NCBI RefSeq assembly: GCF_021012795.1
Contig: NZ_VFYU01000005.1
Location: forward strand, 62,001 to 126,000
Reading direction: 5' to 3'
From: Psychrobacter sp. I-STPA10
Lineage (GTDB): Bacteria > Pseudomonadota > Gammaproteobacteria > Pseudomonadales > Moraxellaceae
Length of the DNA stretch: 64,000 nucleotides
The notes under the pieces are model-generated. The model was not told the DNA's origin and did not search any database. It worked only from the letters and a program-made list of their open reading frames with translations. Numbering within the stretch: the stretch's first letter is position 1; the number at the start of each line of letters is the position of its first letter. Both the position numbers and the translations under genes were made by a program. Positions 1 through 9,367 of this stretch are shown one piece after another.

Positions 1-150
1 CTGGTAGAACCTGACATAATCTAACCCCTAAAAATAGTTACAGTCTCATATCTAAACGAATGTCTAAAATGCACAATCTACTTTCTACTTTGATAGGCAT
101 CGGCTCAAGCGGTGATGGATTGAGCGATTTATATGGTTTGCTTGTTCTTG

Positions 151-537
151 TTAAAGGGCAAACTCTTTTAGCGTCTCTAAATCGACCAAATTTAGCAAAC
201 TTTCATGACATGCTTCAAGTTTGAGTGGGGGTGCAACCCCATGATTATAAGCTTCCACCCAACGTAGTGCACACAAGCACCAATAATCCCCAGGTTGCAA
301 ACCACCAAAGCCAAACTCAGGAATTGGTGTAATCAAATCATTGCCACGAGCAGCAGAAAAGTTTAAAAATTCACTGGTCATCTTAGCGCATACTGTGTGT
401 TGCCCCGCATCACGCGCACCTGTATGACAAAAACCATTGCGAAAATAGCCCGTTAAAGGCGCAAAACAACAACTGGCAAGATTGCCACCTAACACATTGC
501 GTTGATTAAATTCAGGATCGGGTAAATTGTGACTCAT
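151..537 (-). CDS. DUF2237 family protein
   Basis: A 128-residue protein of the DUF2237 family, whose function is unknown. The family pattern is clear: NVLGG near the start, then PLTGYFRNG, a Cys/His-containing HTVCA segment, RGNDL, PEFGFGGLQPGDYWCLCA and an acidic VAPPL-LEA tail. The open frame extends upstream to 585, but homologous sequence begins just after the Met at 537, so that start is preferred. Neither start has a convincing Shine-Dalgarno sequence. It is transcribed away from hisZ and separated from it by a long spacer carrying a repeat. Confidence 0.85.
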   Translation of the reverse strand: MSHNLPDPEFNQRNVLGGNLASCCFAPLTGYFRNGFCHTGARDAGQHTVCAKMTSEFLNFSAARGNDLITPIPEFGFGGLQPGDYWCLCALRWVEAYNHGVAPPLKLEACHESLLNLVDLETLKEFAL

Positions 538-585
538 AACAAATACTCGCAACAAAAAAGGAGGATAACCCAAGTAATATGCCAT

Positions 586-1232
586 CTGTGCATATTGATA
601 TGTGTTATTTTAACTTGATAAAATGAAGTGGATAAAACTGACCGCAAAATAGTAACATATCCTACCCTTACATGGGATGCTTTGCATAGGTTTTATATGT
701 ATAACGTCATTTTAAAGGGGTATGAGGTTAATAAGCGTTAACGGTTAAGTCAGCATCAAGTGAAATAGAAATTGAAACGTAACTATAAAACTAGCAACAA
801 ACGCATCAAAATATTGCCTAACCCTATGACAAAAACCTTGTCTATGCTAGACTAAATAATAAGAGTGCTTCACTAATATAGCTAATATAGTCTGCCTACG
901 ATAAATCCACCACGGTGTTAGCTACGCTTACTGTGCGACTTGTACTATCTGCGCTTGCTTGCCTTGTGGTGGCATTATATTAGATTGACGATAGCAATGG
1001 TGGCAAAATAGTTTGAAAATTATACTGCCCTGAATAAATGACAGCTCTATGTTCTTATCATAATTTAGCCACTAAATAAAAAAGAGGGCGGAGATGAGAA
1101 CAAACATTAAGATATTTAGGCATCATCCATGTCAATGATGTTTATAATAATATTTTACTCACAGTTTTTCTTACATACTTTATTTTACTAATAACGCTTT
1201 GGTGTTCATACTGTTGCCCATTTCTATGAGAA
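586..1232. other. Intergenic region, no gene seen
   Basis: About 650 bases between the DUF2237 gene and hisZ. Apart from the inverted-repeat element at 886-993 it is AT-rich sequence with no supported gene. The short minus-strand frame overlapping the start of hisZ is a shadow. The promoters of both divergent flanking genes must lie here, but I could not pick out convincing -35/-10 pairs. Confidence 0.6.
886..993. repeat. MITE-like inverted-repeat element, copy A
   Basis: A 108-bp element whose ends are imperfect inverted repeats of about 28 bp (886-913 against 966-993), with a perfect inner CCACCAC/GTGGTGG pairing. The core contains GGTGTT, then CTTGTACTATCTGCGCTTGC, then CCTTGTGG. The reverse complement matches 49871-49967 over nearly its whole length, and the core is related to the element at 25657-25766. 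No coding capacity. Mobility is inferred from the dispersed copies. Confidence 0.75.
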
Positions 1233-2570
1233 ATGACAGAGTATAACCACACCAAACAAGGATTGATTGTGTCTGATTTTTCCGATTCATCGAATACCAA
1301 TACGCCAATACCAACTGTGCCGACTACCCATTTGACTGCTGTATCTGATACTGCCAATATTTGGTTATTACCCGATGGGGTGACAGATTTGCTATCAGAT
1401 GAAGCGCAAAAGCAAGAAATGCTACGTTATAAGCTCACCCAGCGACTTGTACGCCATGGTTATGAGTTGTTATGCCCACCGATGATTGAATATACCGAAT
1501 CATTACTTAATAATGCGTCAGAAGACCTAAAACGGCAAACCTTTAAAATCATCGACCAGCTCACAGGTAGGCTCATGGGAGTGCGGGCGGATATTACCCC
1601 ACAAATCTTGCGTATTGATGCGCATTTAAATCAGCATCAAGATAGTCAGCACATTGCCCGTTATTGCTATGCAGGTCATGTGATTCATACTTTGCCAAGT
1701 GGACTATTTGGCTCACGCACACCGCTACAATTGGGTGCAGAGATTTTTGGTTGTGCCAATATTAGTGCGGATATAGAGCTATTAGATGTGCTGATAGCAT
1801 TATTTGATAGTGTCGATATTCAAGCGACTTTGCATGTGGATATTGGGCAAGTGGCGATTTTTAAACGCTTGTGCCAATTAGCCAATCTAAGCGAGGGTAA
1901 CGCCCAGCATATGATGAGTTTGTATGCCAATAAAGCCTTGCCTGAGCTAAAAGATTTTTGCCAACCATTACCACTTGGTGCTGATTTTTATGCGTTGGCT
2001 GCGCAAGGGCACGACATGACATTATTACGTAGTACGCTGTCTGCTACGGTACAACAAGATAGTATCATTACCGCAGCGATGGACGAGATCAGCCATATCA
2101 AACAGCATCTTGAGCAAACGTGGCAATGTCAGGTAAGTATTGATATCACTGAATTATCAGGTTATCACTATCATACGGGGCTGGTGTTTAATGTCTATCT
2201 CAACAATGAGTCACAGCCTGTTGCTCGTGGTGGACATTTTGAGGGTATGGTGATTAGCAGTCCACAAGCTATGCAAATACAATCCCAAACCCCTCGTCCT
2301 GCCACAGGATTTAGTCTAGATTTAACCCGTCTCCAAAACTATATAGACTTGCCAATACAGTCATTGGTGGTGGTGGATTATGAAAGTTATCAAAGCCTAG
2401 CTGATGATGTAAATAGCGAAAAAGCCAAACGCCTACAAGCGAAGATAGACGAGCTACGTGGCGAGTACAAATTTAGAGTGGTTAAGCCCTTAAGTGCTGA
2501 AGATAGTCAAGCTGATATGACTCATCGTTTAATATGGGTAGAGGGTGATTGGCAGCTAGAAGCCAAATAA
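1233..2570 (+). CDS. hisZ: ATP phosphoribosyltransferase regulatory subunit HisZ
   Basis: A class II histidyl-tRNA-synthetase paralogue that lacks tRNA charging and activates the short form of HisG, first enzyme of histidine biosynthesis. It shows WLLPDGVTDLLSDEA, YELLCPPMIEYTESLL and the motif-2-like RADITPQILRIDAH, followed by a degenerate C-terminal part. At 445 aa it is longer than typical HisZ because of about 40 non-conserved N-terminal residues, so a downstream start such as the GTG at 1269 is possible. It precedes purA by 84 bp, an order I recall in related genera. hisG is not in the window. Confidence 0.93.
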   Translation: MTEYNHTKQGLIVSDFSDSSNTNTPIPTVPTTHLTAVSDTANIWLLPDGVTDLLSDEAQKQEMLRYKLTQRLVRHGYELLCPPMIEYTESLLNNASEDLKRQTFKIIDQLTGRLMGVRADITPQILRIDAHLNQHQDSQHIARYCYAGHVIHTLPSGLFGSRTPLQLGAEIFGCANISADIELLDVLIALFDSVDIQATLHVDIGQVAIFKRLCQLANLSEGNAQHMMSLYANKALPELKDFCQPLPLGADFYALAAQGHDMTLLRSTLSATVQQDSIITAAMDEISHIKQHLEQTWQCQVSIDITELSGYHYHTGLVFNVYLNNESQPVARGGHFEGMVISSPQAMQIQSQTPRPATGFSLDLTRLQNYIDLPIQSLVVVDYESYQSLADDVNSEKAKRLQAKIDELRGEYKFRVVKPLSAEDSQADMTHRLIWVEGDWQLEAK

Positions 2571-2645
2571 GTCCAAATAAGTTCAGTCTAATTTTTATTT
2601 ATTCTAATTTTTATTCATTTATAACCGTTTATTTATAACTCATAA

Positions 2646-3944
<1,299 letters not shown>

Positions 3945-3971
3945 AATGTTATCTTAAAATAAGATAAATGA

Positions 3972-4003
3972 AAAAAAGAACGGCATATTTGTCGTTCTTT
4001 TTT
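3972..4003 (+). terminator. Rho-independent terminator after purA
   Basis: AAAAAAGAACG and CGTTCTTTTTT form an 11-bp stem around a 10-base loop, giving a U-rich 3' side, 27 bp after the purA stop codon. Confidence 0.85.
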
Positions 4004-4071
4004 ATATGTGTTAGGGTCAGTTTTATTCCCTAAGATTTTTAATAGAGAAAATTAGAAAAAGGAGTAGGTTG

Positions 4072-4518
4072 ATGGATAAAGTATACTTAGAGGACTTAAA
4101 AGTAGGCGACACATGGACAAGCCGTGAAGTAGTGATGACTGCCGATAGCATCAAAGCCTTCGCCAAAGATTACGACCCTCAGCCTTTTCATTTAGATGAA
4201 GATGCTGCAAAAGATACTTTCTTTCAAGGCTTGGCTGCCAGTGGTTGGCATACGGCATGTATCACCATGCGCTTATTGGTAGAGATGCTGCCACTTGCCG
4301 ATGGACTCATTGGCGCAGAAGCAAATCTACGCTGGCCTGCACCAACAAGACCTGATGATACACTGCATGTCGTGGCAAAAATCACCGATATCAAGCCATC
4401 TCGCTCTAAGCCAGACCGTGCTATCGTCAGTTGGCAAATAGACACCTTAAATCAAAATGGTGATTGTGCGCAAAGCTTTGGTTGTAAAATGTTGGTATTT
4501 CGCCGTCAGCAATCCTAA
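4072..4518 (+). CDS. MaoC family hot-dog hydratase
   Basis: A 148-residue single hot-dog-fold protein of the MaoC dehydratase family, whose members act on acyl-CoA thioesters. The hydratase pattern is visible: the start of the hot-dog helix FAKDYDPQPFHLDEDAA (catalytic Asp and His of hydratase 2), then GLAASGWHTACITMRL, then ANLRWPAPTRPDDTLHV. The ATG at 4072 has GGAG seven bases upstream and is preferred to the TTG one codon earlier. It stands alone between purA and rnz, so the physiological substrate cannot be inferred. Confidence 0.87.
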   Translation: MDKVYLEDLKVGDTWTSREVVMTADSIKAFAKDYDPQPFHLDEDAAKDTFFQGLAASGWHTACITMRLLVEMLPLADGLIGAEANLRWPAPTRPDDTLHVVAKITDIKPSRSKPDRAIVSWQIDTLNQNGDCAQSFGCKMLVFRRQQS

Positions 4519-4591
4519 AATATCTATCACTTATCATTTATTAATAGATGATGAATAATACAAGCAGCATACGCAATAACAGGCAAACTCC

Positions 4592-5680
4592 ATGTTACAA
4601 CTCACCTTTTTGGGAACATCTGCAGGCTTACCTACCAAACATCGTAATGTCACAGGTTTAGCCGTTGAATGTGTCAATCACTATTTGGCAGGGGATAAAC
4701 AAAACAGTAAGCACAAACGCCCGTGGGTATTAATTGATTGTGGCGAAGGGACACAGCATCAGTTATTACACACCAAGCTATCATTGCACCAGCTTACTGC
4801 AATTTGTATTACTCACATGCATGGAGACCATTGCTATGGATTGGCAGGTTTGCTGGCAAGTATGGCAATGGGAGGGCGCAAAACCGAGCTGACCTTAATT
4901 GCGCCACTTGCCATGAGCAAGCTACTTGACACCCTCACTATTACTACTGAGTTATATTTTCCGTTTAACATTGAGTTTATTGCCATTGAGACTTTGCTAG
5001 ACAGTCAAAATGGACAAATAGATTTCCATTTTTCTGACCAGCATCAGCTTCATATCCAAGTTACCAAACTATCACACCGTACCCCAGCTTATGCGTTTAG
5101 CCTGACTCAAAGCCTAACGCAGCGCAAGCTTGACCATCAAGCCTTAGCACAAGCGAATGTCCCCGCAGGACCTTTATGGGGCAAAATCCAACAAGGCGAG
5201 GACATTAGTATAGATGGTCGCACTTTATCTGCCGACACTCTAAGCCATATCCATACCCAAAGCATCAAAATCATCATCGCAGGTGATAACGACACTCCAG
5301 AGCTACTTAGCAAGGCTTGCGATAATGCTACCTTATTGGTTCATGAAGCGACTTATACGCAAGCTGTTCTTGAGCGAATCCAACATAAGCAGCAAACAGG
5401 ACAAATGGCAATCGACCCGATGCACAGTAGCGTCCAATCCATCGCTCAATTTGCACAAAGTGTTGAGTTACCCAATCTGATTTTGACTCACTTTAGCGCC
5501 CGCTATCAGCCTTACGAAGATACCGACAGTGATACAGCCAACATGGCACACATTCGGGCTGAGGCAACTGCGTATTATCATGGCAACCTGTGGCTTGCCA
5601 AAGACTTTGCTAGCTATCGTGTTGATGATAATGGAGTAAAACTTATTTCATCTCCAGAACCTGTAGCTCATAAGTCTTGA
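4592..5680 (+). CDS. rnz: Ribonuclease Z
   Basis: A metallo-beta-lactamase-fold endonuclease that trims tRNA 3' trailers. Visible elements are LGTSAGLPTKHRNV at the N terminus, the zinc-binding THMHGDH motif at residues 74-80, LIDCGEGTQHQL before it, SHRTPAYAF in mid-protein, and the C-terminal AGDN, HEATY and LTHFSARY metal-binding segments. At 362 aa it is longer than the roughly 305-aa short-form enzymes, mainly through linker expansions. An alternative call is a BN-family exonuclease, but motif order favours RNase Z. Confidence 0.93.
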   Translation: MLQLTFLGTSAGLPTKHRNVTGLAVECVNHYLAGDKQNSKHKRPWVLIDCGEGTQHQLLHTKLSLHQLTAICITHMHGDHCYGLAGLLASMAMGGRKTELTLIAPLAMSKLLDTLTITTELYFPFNIEFIAIETLLDSQNGQIDFHFSDQHQLHIQVTKLSHRTPAYAFSLTQSLTQRKLDHQALAQANVPAGPLWGKIQQGEDISIDGRTLSADTLSHIHTQSIKIIIAGDNDTPELLSKACDNATLLVHEATYTQAVLERIQHKQQTGQMAIDPMHSSVQSIAQFAQSVELPNLILTHFSARYQPYEDTDSDTANMAHIRAEATAYYHGNLWLAKDFASYRVDDNGVKLISSPEPVAHKS

Positions 5681-5759
5681 TGAGTGTTATTTTGTTCATC
5701 ACAGTATAATTTGCATAAAAATTGAATCATCAGTAGCCAATCCTGCTGTCCGCTTGTAT

Positions 5760-5856
5760 CTACTCAGTTAGGCGGGGCAGTGACACAGTTTGCTGTGTTG
5801 CTGTTGCCTCGACACCATCGCAAAACTTAGTCACTGCAACCCGCCCAGCCGAGTAG
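5760..5856. repeat. Long imperfect hairpin, possible MITE
   Basis: The left arm (5760-5784) reads CTACTCAGTTAGGCGGG then GCAGTGAC. The right arm (5830-5856) reads GTCACTGC then CCGCCCAGCCGAGTAG. The reverse complements match apart from a few mismatches and a small bulge. The loop of about 45 bases is not coding and no U-run follows, so this is more likely a repeat element than a terminator. No second copy was seen in the window. Confidence 0.6.
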
Positions 5857-5953
5857 TATACCGCTACCATCAGGGCTAGCGGTCACATCGGCTATCTATT
5901 TTATATTTATCGTTGTTCAGGGTTTAGCATGTTTTACGAACAGTAGTAGTTAG

Positions 5954-6007
5954 GTAAATGGTGCTTGGAATGTACCTTACGAACTGATATTTAAAAATGG
6001 AAAATAG
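5954..6007 (+). pseudogene. C-terminal remnant, possibly of a toxin
   Basis: After an in-frame stop at 5951 there are 17 open codons ending NVPYELIFKNGK and a TAG. The TAG overlaps the AGGAGG ribosome-binding site of the following gene. This arrangement, a large gene's tail coupled to a small downstream gene, is typical of polymorphic toxins and their immunity genes. The remnant is too short to assign a toxin family, so the interpretation is inferred from position. Confidence 0.4.
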
Positions 6008-6018
6008 GAGGTGCGATA

Positions 6019-6531
6019 ATGATCGACAAATTAGATATTTACGCTCAAGCAGAAATTGGAAAATCGTTAGCAGGGTTTCAACTTGGTTCAAAGTTAGAGT
6101 TATATCTACCTTATATACATGAAACAATTGATGGTAAACAATTAGGATGGAATATAAATATCCCAGCTAATAATGAAGGTATTCTACTTTATGAATGGAC
6201 AGCGTCATATGGGAGTGGTTATTCTATCTTCATCAAAAAGCCAAAAATAGAGTTGCTTTTTACGGATAAAGGAAATTTAAGTCATATTATTGTAGGACAA
6301 GGATATAAAGGAGAAATATTTGATGGCGTTAAAATTGGAGATAAGCTAGCTGATATAAAGCACGATTTAGTTGTAGATAATACTGAGCCACTACATTACT
6401 TATCAGATGGTCAAGGTGGAATAATTAGGGGAATTTATTATGCAGCAGGTGGTTTAGAATTAGCAGATGATCCTGATGCGATTATTGAAACTGTTTGTGT
6501 CTATAGTCAATTCAAGATAATACTGTTATAA
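6019..6531 (+). CDS. Unknown protein, possible orphan immunity protein
   Basis: 170 residues, soluble, with no signal peptide or membrane span and no catalytic motif I recognise. It has a beta-rich middle (GWNINIP, YSIFIKKPKIELLF) followed by GVKIGDKLADIKHDL, a phrase style seen in small immunity-type proteins. A strong AGGAGGTG lies five bases before the ATG. It is AT-rich with many ATA and AAA codons compared with rnz upstream. It is the first of three small genes that each follow a tail-like remnant, which suggests it neutralised a toxin now deleted. Function unproven. Confidence 0.55.
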   Translation: MIDKLDIYAQAEIGKSLAGFQLGSKLELYLPYIHETIDGKQLGWNINIPANNEGILLYEWTASYGSGYSIFIKKPKIELLFTDKGNLSHIIVGQGYKGEIFDGVKIGDKLADIKHDLVVDNTEPLHYLSDGQGGIIRGIYYAAGGLELADDPDAIIETVCVYSQFKIILL

Positions 6532-6548
6532 GGAAAACGAGTGATGGT

Positions 6549-6609
6549 GTACAAGTAGTACTGCGAGCGAGTTTGACGACATAACAGTTTTGTATTGAGC
6601 CGACTATAT
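6549..6609. repeat. Partial MITE-like element
   Basis: About 60 bp resembling one half of the reverse complement of the element at 25657-25766: a core like AGTACTGCGAGCGAG, then TTTTGTA, then a GACTATAT end. The other half is missing. Similarity was judged by eye and is only moderate. Confidence 0.4.
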
Positions 6610-6657
6610 GATGATAATCTTGATTAAACATTTTTTAGTAGTATGAATAAAGTATGA

Positions 6658-6828
6658 GCTATATCAGGAGGCTACTTGATAAGCATGCCACTGCAACCAT
6701 CATCAGCCAGTTTAGGCATGAGAGAATCTAGACAGGTTTGGTTTGATTATTATCGTCAAGTCGCTTGAGTAAACTCTCTCAATTTGAGGTCTACAGTTTT
6801 GACAGCAGGGATCATTAAGGTGGTTTAA
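6658..6828 (+). pseudogene. Tail remnant with in-frame stop, possibly of a toxin
   Basis: One continuous frame of 36 codons (ISGGYLISMPLQPSS..., ending FDYYRQVA) meets a TGA at 6766-6768. It then stays open for 19 more codons ending TAGIIKVV and a TAA one base before the next ATG. The single internal stop and exact abutment to the following gene suggest the decayed 3' end of a larger gene translationally coupled to it. I do not recognise a domain. Confidence 0.4.
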
Positions 6829-6829
6829 A

Positions 6830-7159
6830 ATGTATTCAATTATGGTAGCTTTTAAAGAAACCAAAAGCCTTGAGTTTATAATTGGTTCTGCTATGTCCTT
6901 AAGCTTTATATATCAGCCTGCTAAAACTTTGAAACTTGATGTTATATTAATGATAGATGAAGATAAATATATTACCAAAATTAGTGACATAGATAGCTTT
7001 AAAAAAGAGATATATCAATTATATGATTTTTGGATAAATCCTGATTTTAAGATAAATAACTTAAGACCAATGGAGATTTTTATAAAAGAGTTGGAGGTTT
7101 TTTGTATAAAAGTAAACTCAATACCATCTAATGAAATAGATTATATAACTTTGTTTTAG
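6830..7159 (+). CDS. Small unknown protein, possible orphan immunity protein
   Basis: 109 residues, very rich in Ile, Lys and Asp. Acidic and basic stretches surround a possible alpha/beta core, and no motif was recognised. The ATG has AAGGTGG six bases upstream, supporting translation. Base composition is markedly AT-rich, unlike the neighbouring housekeeping genes. It sits between two tail-like remnants, the same arrangement as its neighbours, so an immunity role is plausible but inferred from context only. Confidence 0.5.
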   Translation: MYSIMVAFKETKSLEFIIGSAMSLSFIYQPAKTLKLDVILMIDEDKYITKISDIDSFKKEIYQLYDFWINPDFKINNLRPMEIFIKELEVFCIKVNSIPSNEIDYITLF

Positions 7160-7220
7160 TGTGACACTAATTATCTAGCCATTAAGTAGTTAATGATAAT
7201 TATTATTAACTATCTAGTAG

Positions 7221-7301
7221 GTATTTGAAGGAACAGCATCTGATGATTTGCTTAACCTACTTGAGAATGCAAACATACCTTGTAAATTTATTGATAAATA
7301 G
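7221..7301 (+). pseudogene. C-terminal remnant, possibly of a toxin
   Basis: Twenty-six sense codons follow an in-frame TAG at 7218. They encode a segment beginning VFEGTASDDLLNLLENANI and ending FIDK, then a TAG whose last bases form the AGGA ribosome-binding site of the next gene. The composition looks like genuine protein, and the overlap with the next gene is the same as at 5954-6007. The body of the gene is absent. Confidence 0.45.
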
Positions 7302-7310
7302 GAAAACAGT

Positions 7311-7769
7311 ATGAGCAAGAAGATGGTAAATAAAGAAGAAGCATTTGATTTATTTCAGTATTGGCTTATGGATAGTCCTGACGCAATAGAAAGAATGATG
7401 GATAGACTGTCAGCAGAAGTCAAAAATCAGCTTGATTATTCTGTTGAATCATTGGATGTTTTAGAAGCCTATCTACTAAGTCAGTATGCTAGTATTGATG
7501 AAATCAAACAAGAACCACCTGACATATTAAATGGTTACGCTATTTATGTGGGTGATACGTTTAGAAAAGTAGCAAAGTCTCTAACTAAAAGAGAGCCTAT
7601 TAAATGGACTATTGAGTTAGATGATACAGATAACGCTTATTATAATATCCCCATTATAAGATTAGGTGCTTACGTTAAGTGCCCACTGACACTTGTCACG
7701 TCTAGTTTGGATAGAAGACGTGGAAATTATATTTCTACCATTTTAAAGAATTTTCTCGAGGACTCATAA
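7311..7769 (+). CDS. Unknown protein, possible immunity protein
   Basis: 152 residues without signal peptide or membrane span. An N-terminal helical part (KEEAFDLFQYWLMDS) leads to an acidic linker, then GYAIYVGDTFRKVAKSL, IKWTIELDDTDNAYY, and a conserved-looking end CPLTLVTSSLDRRRGNYI. From memory this resembles a family of small proteins often annotated near contact-dependent toxins, but I cannot name it with certainty. It follows a coding remnant whose stop codon overlaps its ribosome-binding site. AT-rich, likely horizontally acquired. Confidence 0.6.
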   Translation: MSKKMVNKEEAFDLFQYWLMDSPDAIERMMDRLSAEVKNQLDYSVESLDVLEAYLLSQYASIDEIKQEPPDILNGYAIYVGDTFRKVAKSLTKREPIKWTIELDDTDNAYYNIPIIRLGAYVKCPLTLVTSSLDRRRGNYISTILKNFLEDS

Positions 7770-7880
7770 AAAATATGATTTGAAAGAGTTTAACTAATTG
7801 GCTTACCGATAAGCCATTGGTTACTTAAGCCAACTTAAAACCTATACATTTGTTACCAACTTTATAGATTATTATGTCTA

Positions 7881-7919
7881 ACAAGCCCCCTACCAATTAA
7901 TACTGATAGGGGGCTTGTT
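7881..7919. terminator. Strong hairpin downstream of sspB
   Basis: ACAAGCCCCCTA pairs with TAGGGGGCTTGT around a 15-base loop, between the convergent gene at 7311-7769 and sspB. Neither side carries a long U-run, so it may be an inefficient or factor-assisted terminator. Confidence 0.5.
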
Positions 7920-7962
7920 CGTGATAGCATCATAAATTTATTTTAATATCTATTTTAAAAAA

Positions 7963-8388
7963 TTACTTCAGCACCTTAAGCCCTGCTGTATTTGTCCGTT
8001 TTGGTTTTTTATCAGCCGTCGCAGGTTTATCAGATTCTTCTGGTTGATAGTGGTCGTATTCATTGGGGTCAAAGAACATGCCTTGTGAATTTTCCCTAGC
8101 ATATATGCCCATAACTGCCTGCATCGGTATCCACAAATCACGAGAAACGCCACCAAAGCGCGCGCTAAAGCTAATATATTCATTATCCATGTACATATTG
8201 CCTGTTGCACGACTGGCGATATTAAGCACGATACGTCCATCTTGTATGTGTTCAGTGGGAACAACCACATTATCAATGGTTGTATTGACCATTAGGTAAG
8301 GGGTCAGGTTATTATCTTCAATCCATTCATAAATCGCACGCACCATATAAGGGCGAGTAGGGGGTAATGATAAGTCTTGTTCAGACAT
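7963..8388 (-). CDS. sspB: ClpXP specificity-enhancing factor SspB
   Basis: SspB binds ssrA-tagged peptides from stalled ribosomes and delivers them to ClpXP. The 141-aa length fits. Family features are RPYMVRAIYEWIEDNNLTPYLMV at the start, the peptide-groove strands GRIVLNIASRAT and ISFSARFGG, WIPMQAVMGIYARENSQGMFF, and an acidic linker leading to a short basic ClpX-binding tail (TAGLKVLK at the C terminus). It lies downstream of sspA in the same direction, the usual order, with a 126-bp gap. Confidence 0.95.
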   Translation of the reverse strand: MSEQDLSLPPTRPYMVRAIYEWIEDNNLTPYLMVNTTIDNVVVPTEHIQDGRIVLNIASRATGNMYMDNEYISFSARFGGVSRDLWIPMQAVMGIYARENSQGMFFDPNEYDHYQPEESDKPATADKKPKRTNTAGLKVLK

Positions 8389-8514
8389 GGTGAGTTTCCT
8401 TATTTAAAATGATGTAGAAAATGGATAATTTTAGAGTCAACTATAAAACAAATAACTATTTAATCACCATCATCAGTAGTTAAAAATAATGGTAAGTAAT
8501 TTTTAATAGTAGTT

Positions 8515-9162
8515 TCAAGGTAAAATTATACCACTACCTTTAGCAATGCTTAGCTGAAAGCTTTGGCGTTCAAATATGCGCTGTTGATATTCTACCAAAG
8601 CTCGGCAAAGATGACTGGGTAGCTCAATCTCCATATTACCTAAATTATATAACAGTGGTGAAAGTAGGACGTCACACCAGCCATAGTTATCTGCCATAAA
8701 GTAGCTGAATTGTGCAAACAATGGTGACAGCGTTAATAAAGTATCACTTAAGCGTTTACGAGCAATGGCAGCTTGTTTTTCATTGATGCTATCGGCGTGA
8801 GTCAATAATATGCGCCCCAGCTTTATCCAATCATTTTGAATCCGCCAAGCCAATTGCCGATGTTCGGCGCGTTTTTTGGGTGTATCGGGTAGCAGTTTAT
8901 AACCATGATAACGGTCTTCAAGATACTCAAAGATGACATTGATTTCATACAATGAAAAATCACGATGCACCAATACAGGTAAAGTATTATAGGGGTTTAA
9001 TTCTGCCAAATCTTCAGGGCGTTCACTGTCTAATAATGATAAGTAGTGGGGGAGTTTTTTTTCTGCTAGTAATAGACGCACCACATGGCTGTCGTATGCA
9101 TTATCAGCATACAATATGAGTTGACTGTCAGGAATGTCGTTTGGGTCAATCATAAAAGGCAA
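8515..9162 (-). CDS. sspA: Stringent starvation protein A
   Basis: SspA is a glutathione-S-transferase-fold protein that binds RNA polymerase and reprogrammes transcription under starvation. The N-terminal thioredoxin-like domain carries LILYADNAYDSHVVRLLLAEK, where catalytic GSTs would have an active Ser or Tyr, followed by LNPYNTLPVLVHRDFSLYEINVIFEYLEDRY. The C-terminal half is helical. The 215-aa length is normal. It is followed by sspB and preceded, across a terminator, by the petABC operon, a common order in this group. Confidence 0.93.
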   Translation of the reverse strand: MPFMIDPNDIPDSQLILYADNAYDSHVVRLLLAEKKLPHYLSLLDSERPEDLAELNPYNTLPVLVHRDFSLYEINVIFEYLEDRYHGYKLLPDTPKKRAEHRQLAWRIQNDWIKLGRILLTHADSINEKQAAIARKRLSDTLLTLSPLFAQFSYFMADNYGWCDVLLSPLLYNLGNMEIELPSHLCRALVEYQQRIFERQSFQLSIAKGSGIILP

Positions 9163-9303
9163 TATCTAAAATGATTATTAATCAAGCATCGTAACCAAAG
9201 TTGTGACGATTAGCAATAGGGACTTGTAGAATATGGTAATTGCTGGTTATCAGAAGTAATTATACAACATCTCACCAAAACTGCTTGATAAAAGAAATAG
9301 CAT

Positions 9304-9335
9304 AAAAAAAGGCGATGAATGCATCGCCTTTTTTG
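9304..9335 (-). terminator. Terminator after petC
   Basis: AAAAAAAGGCGATG and CATCGCCTTTTTT form a stem with a tiny loop, with a U-run in either direction. It lies 33 bases past the petC stop and ends the minus-strand bc1 operon. Confidence 0.85.
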
Positions 9336-9367
9336 TTATTGCTATATTATATTTTTAATACTCAGTA

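Larger units (their letters stand above)
5681..6018. other. Spacer with hairpin and coding remnant
   Basis: This 338-bp gap holds no intact gene. It contains a long imperfect hairpin (5760-5856), a small hairpin at 5860-5883 (ACCGCTA/TAGCGGT) and an 18-codon coding remnant (5954-6007) that runs into the next gene's ribosome-binding site. It marks the boundary between housekeeping and accessory DNA. Confidence 0.6.

Noticed and set aside
1142..1357. A minus-strand frame overlapping hisZ
   Set aside because: It is antisense to the N-terminal part of hisZ and has no recognisable protein features.
7881..7919. Strong GC-rich hairpin considered as a riboswitch or CRISPR unit
   Set aside because: It is a single hairpin downstream of both flanking genes with no repeats; a terminator is the simplest reading.
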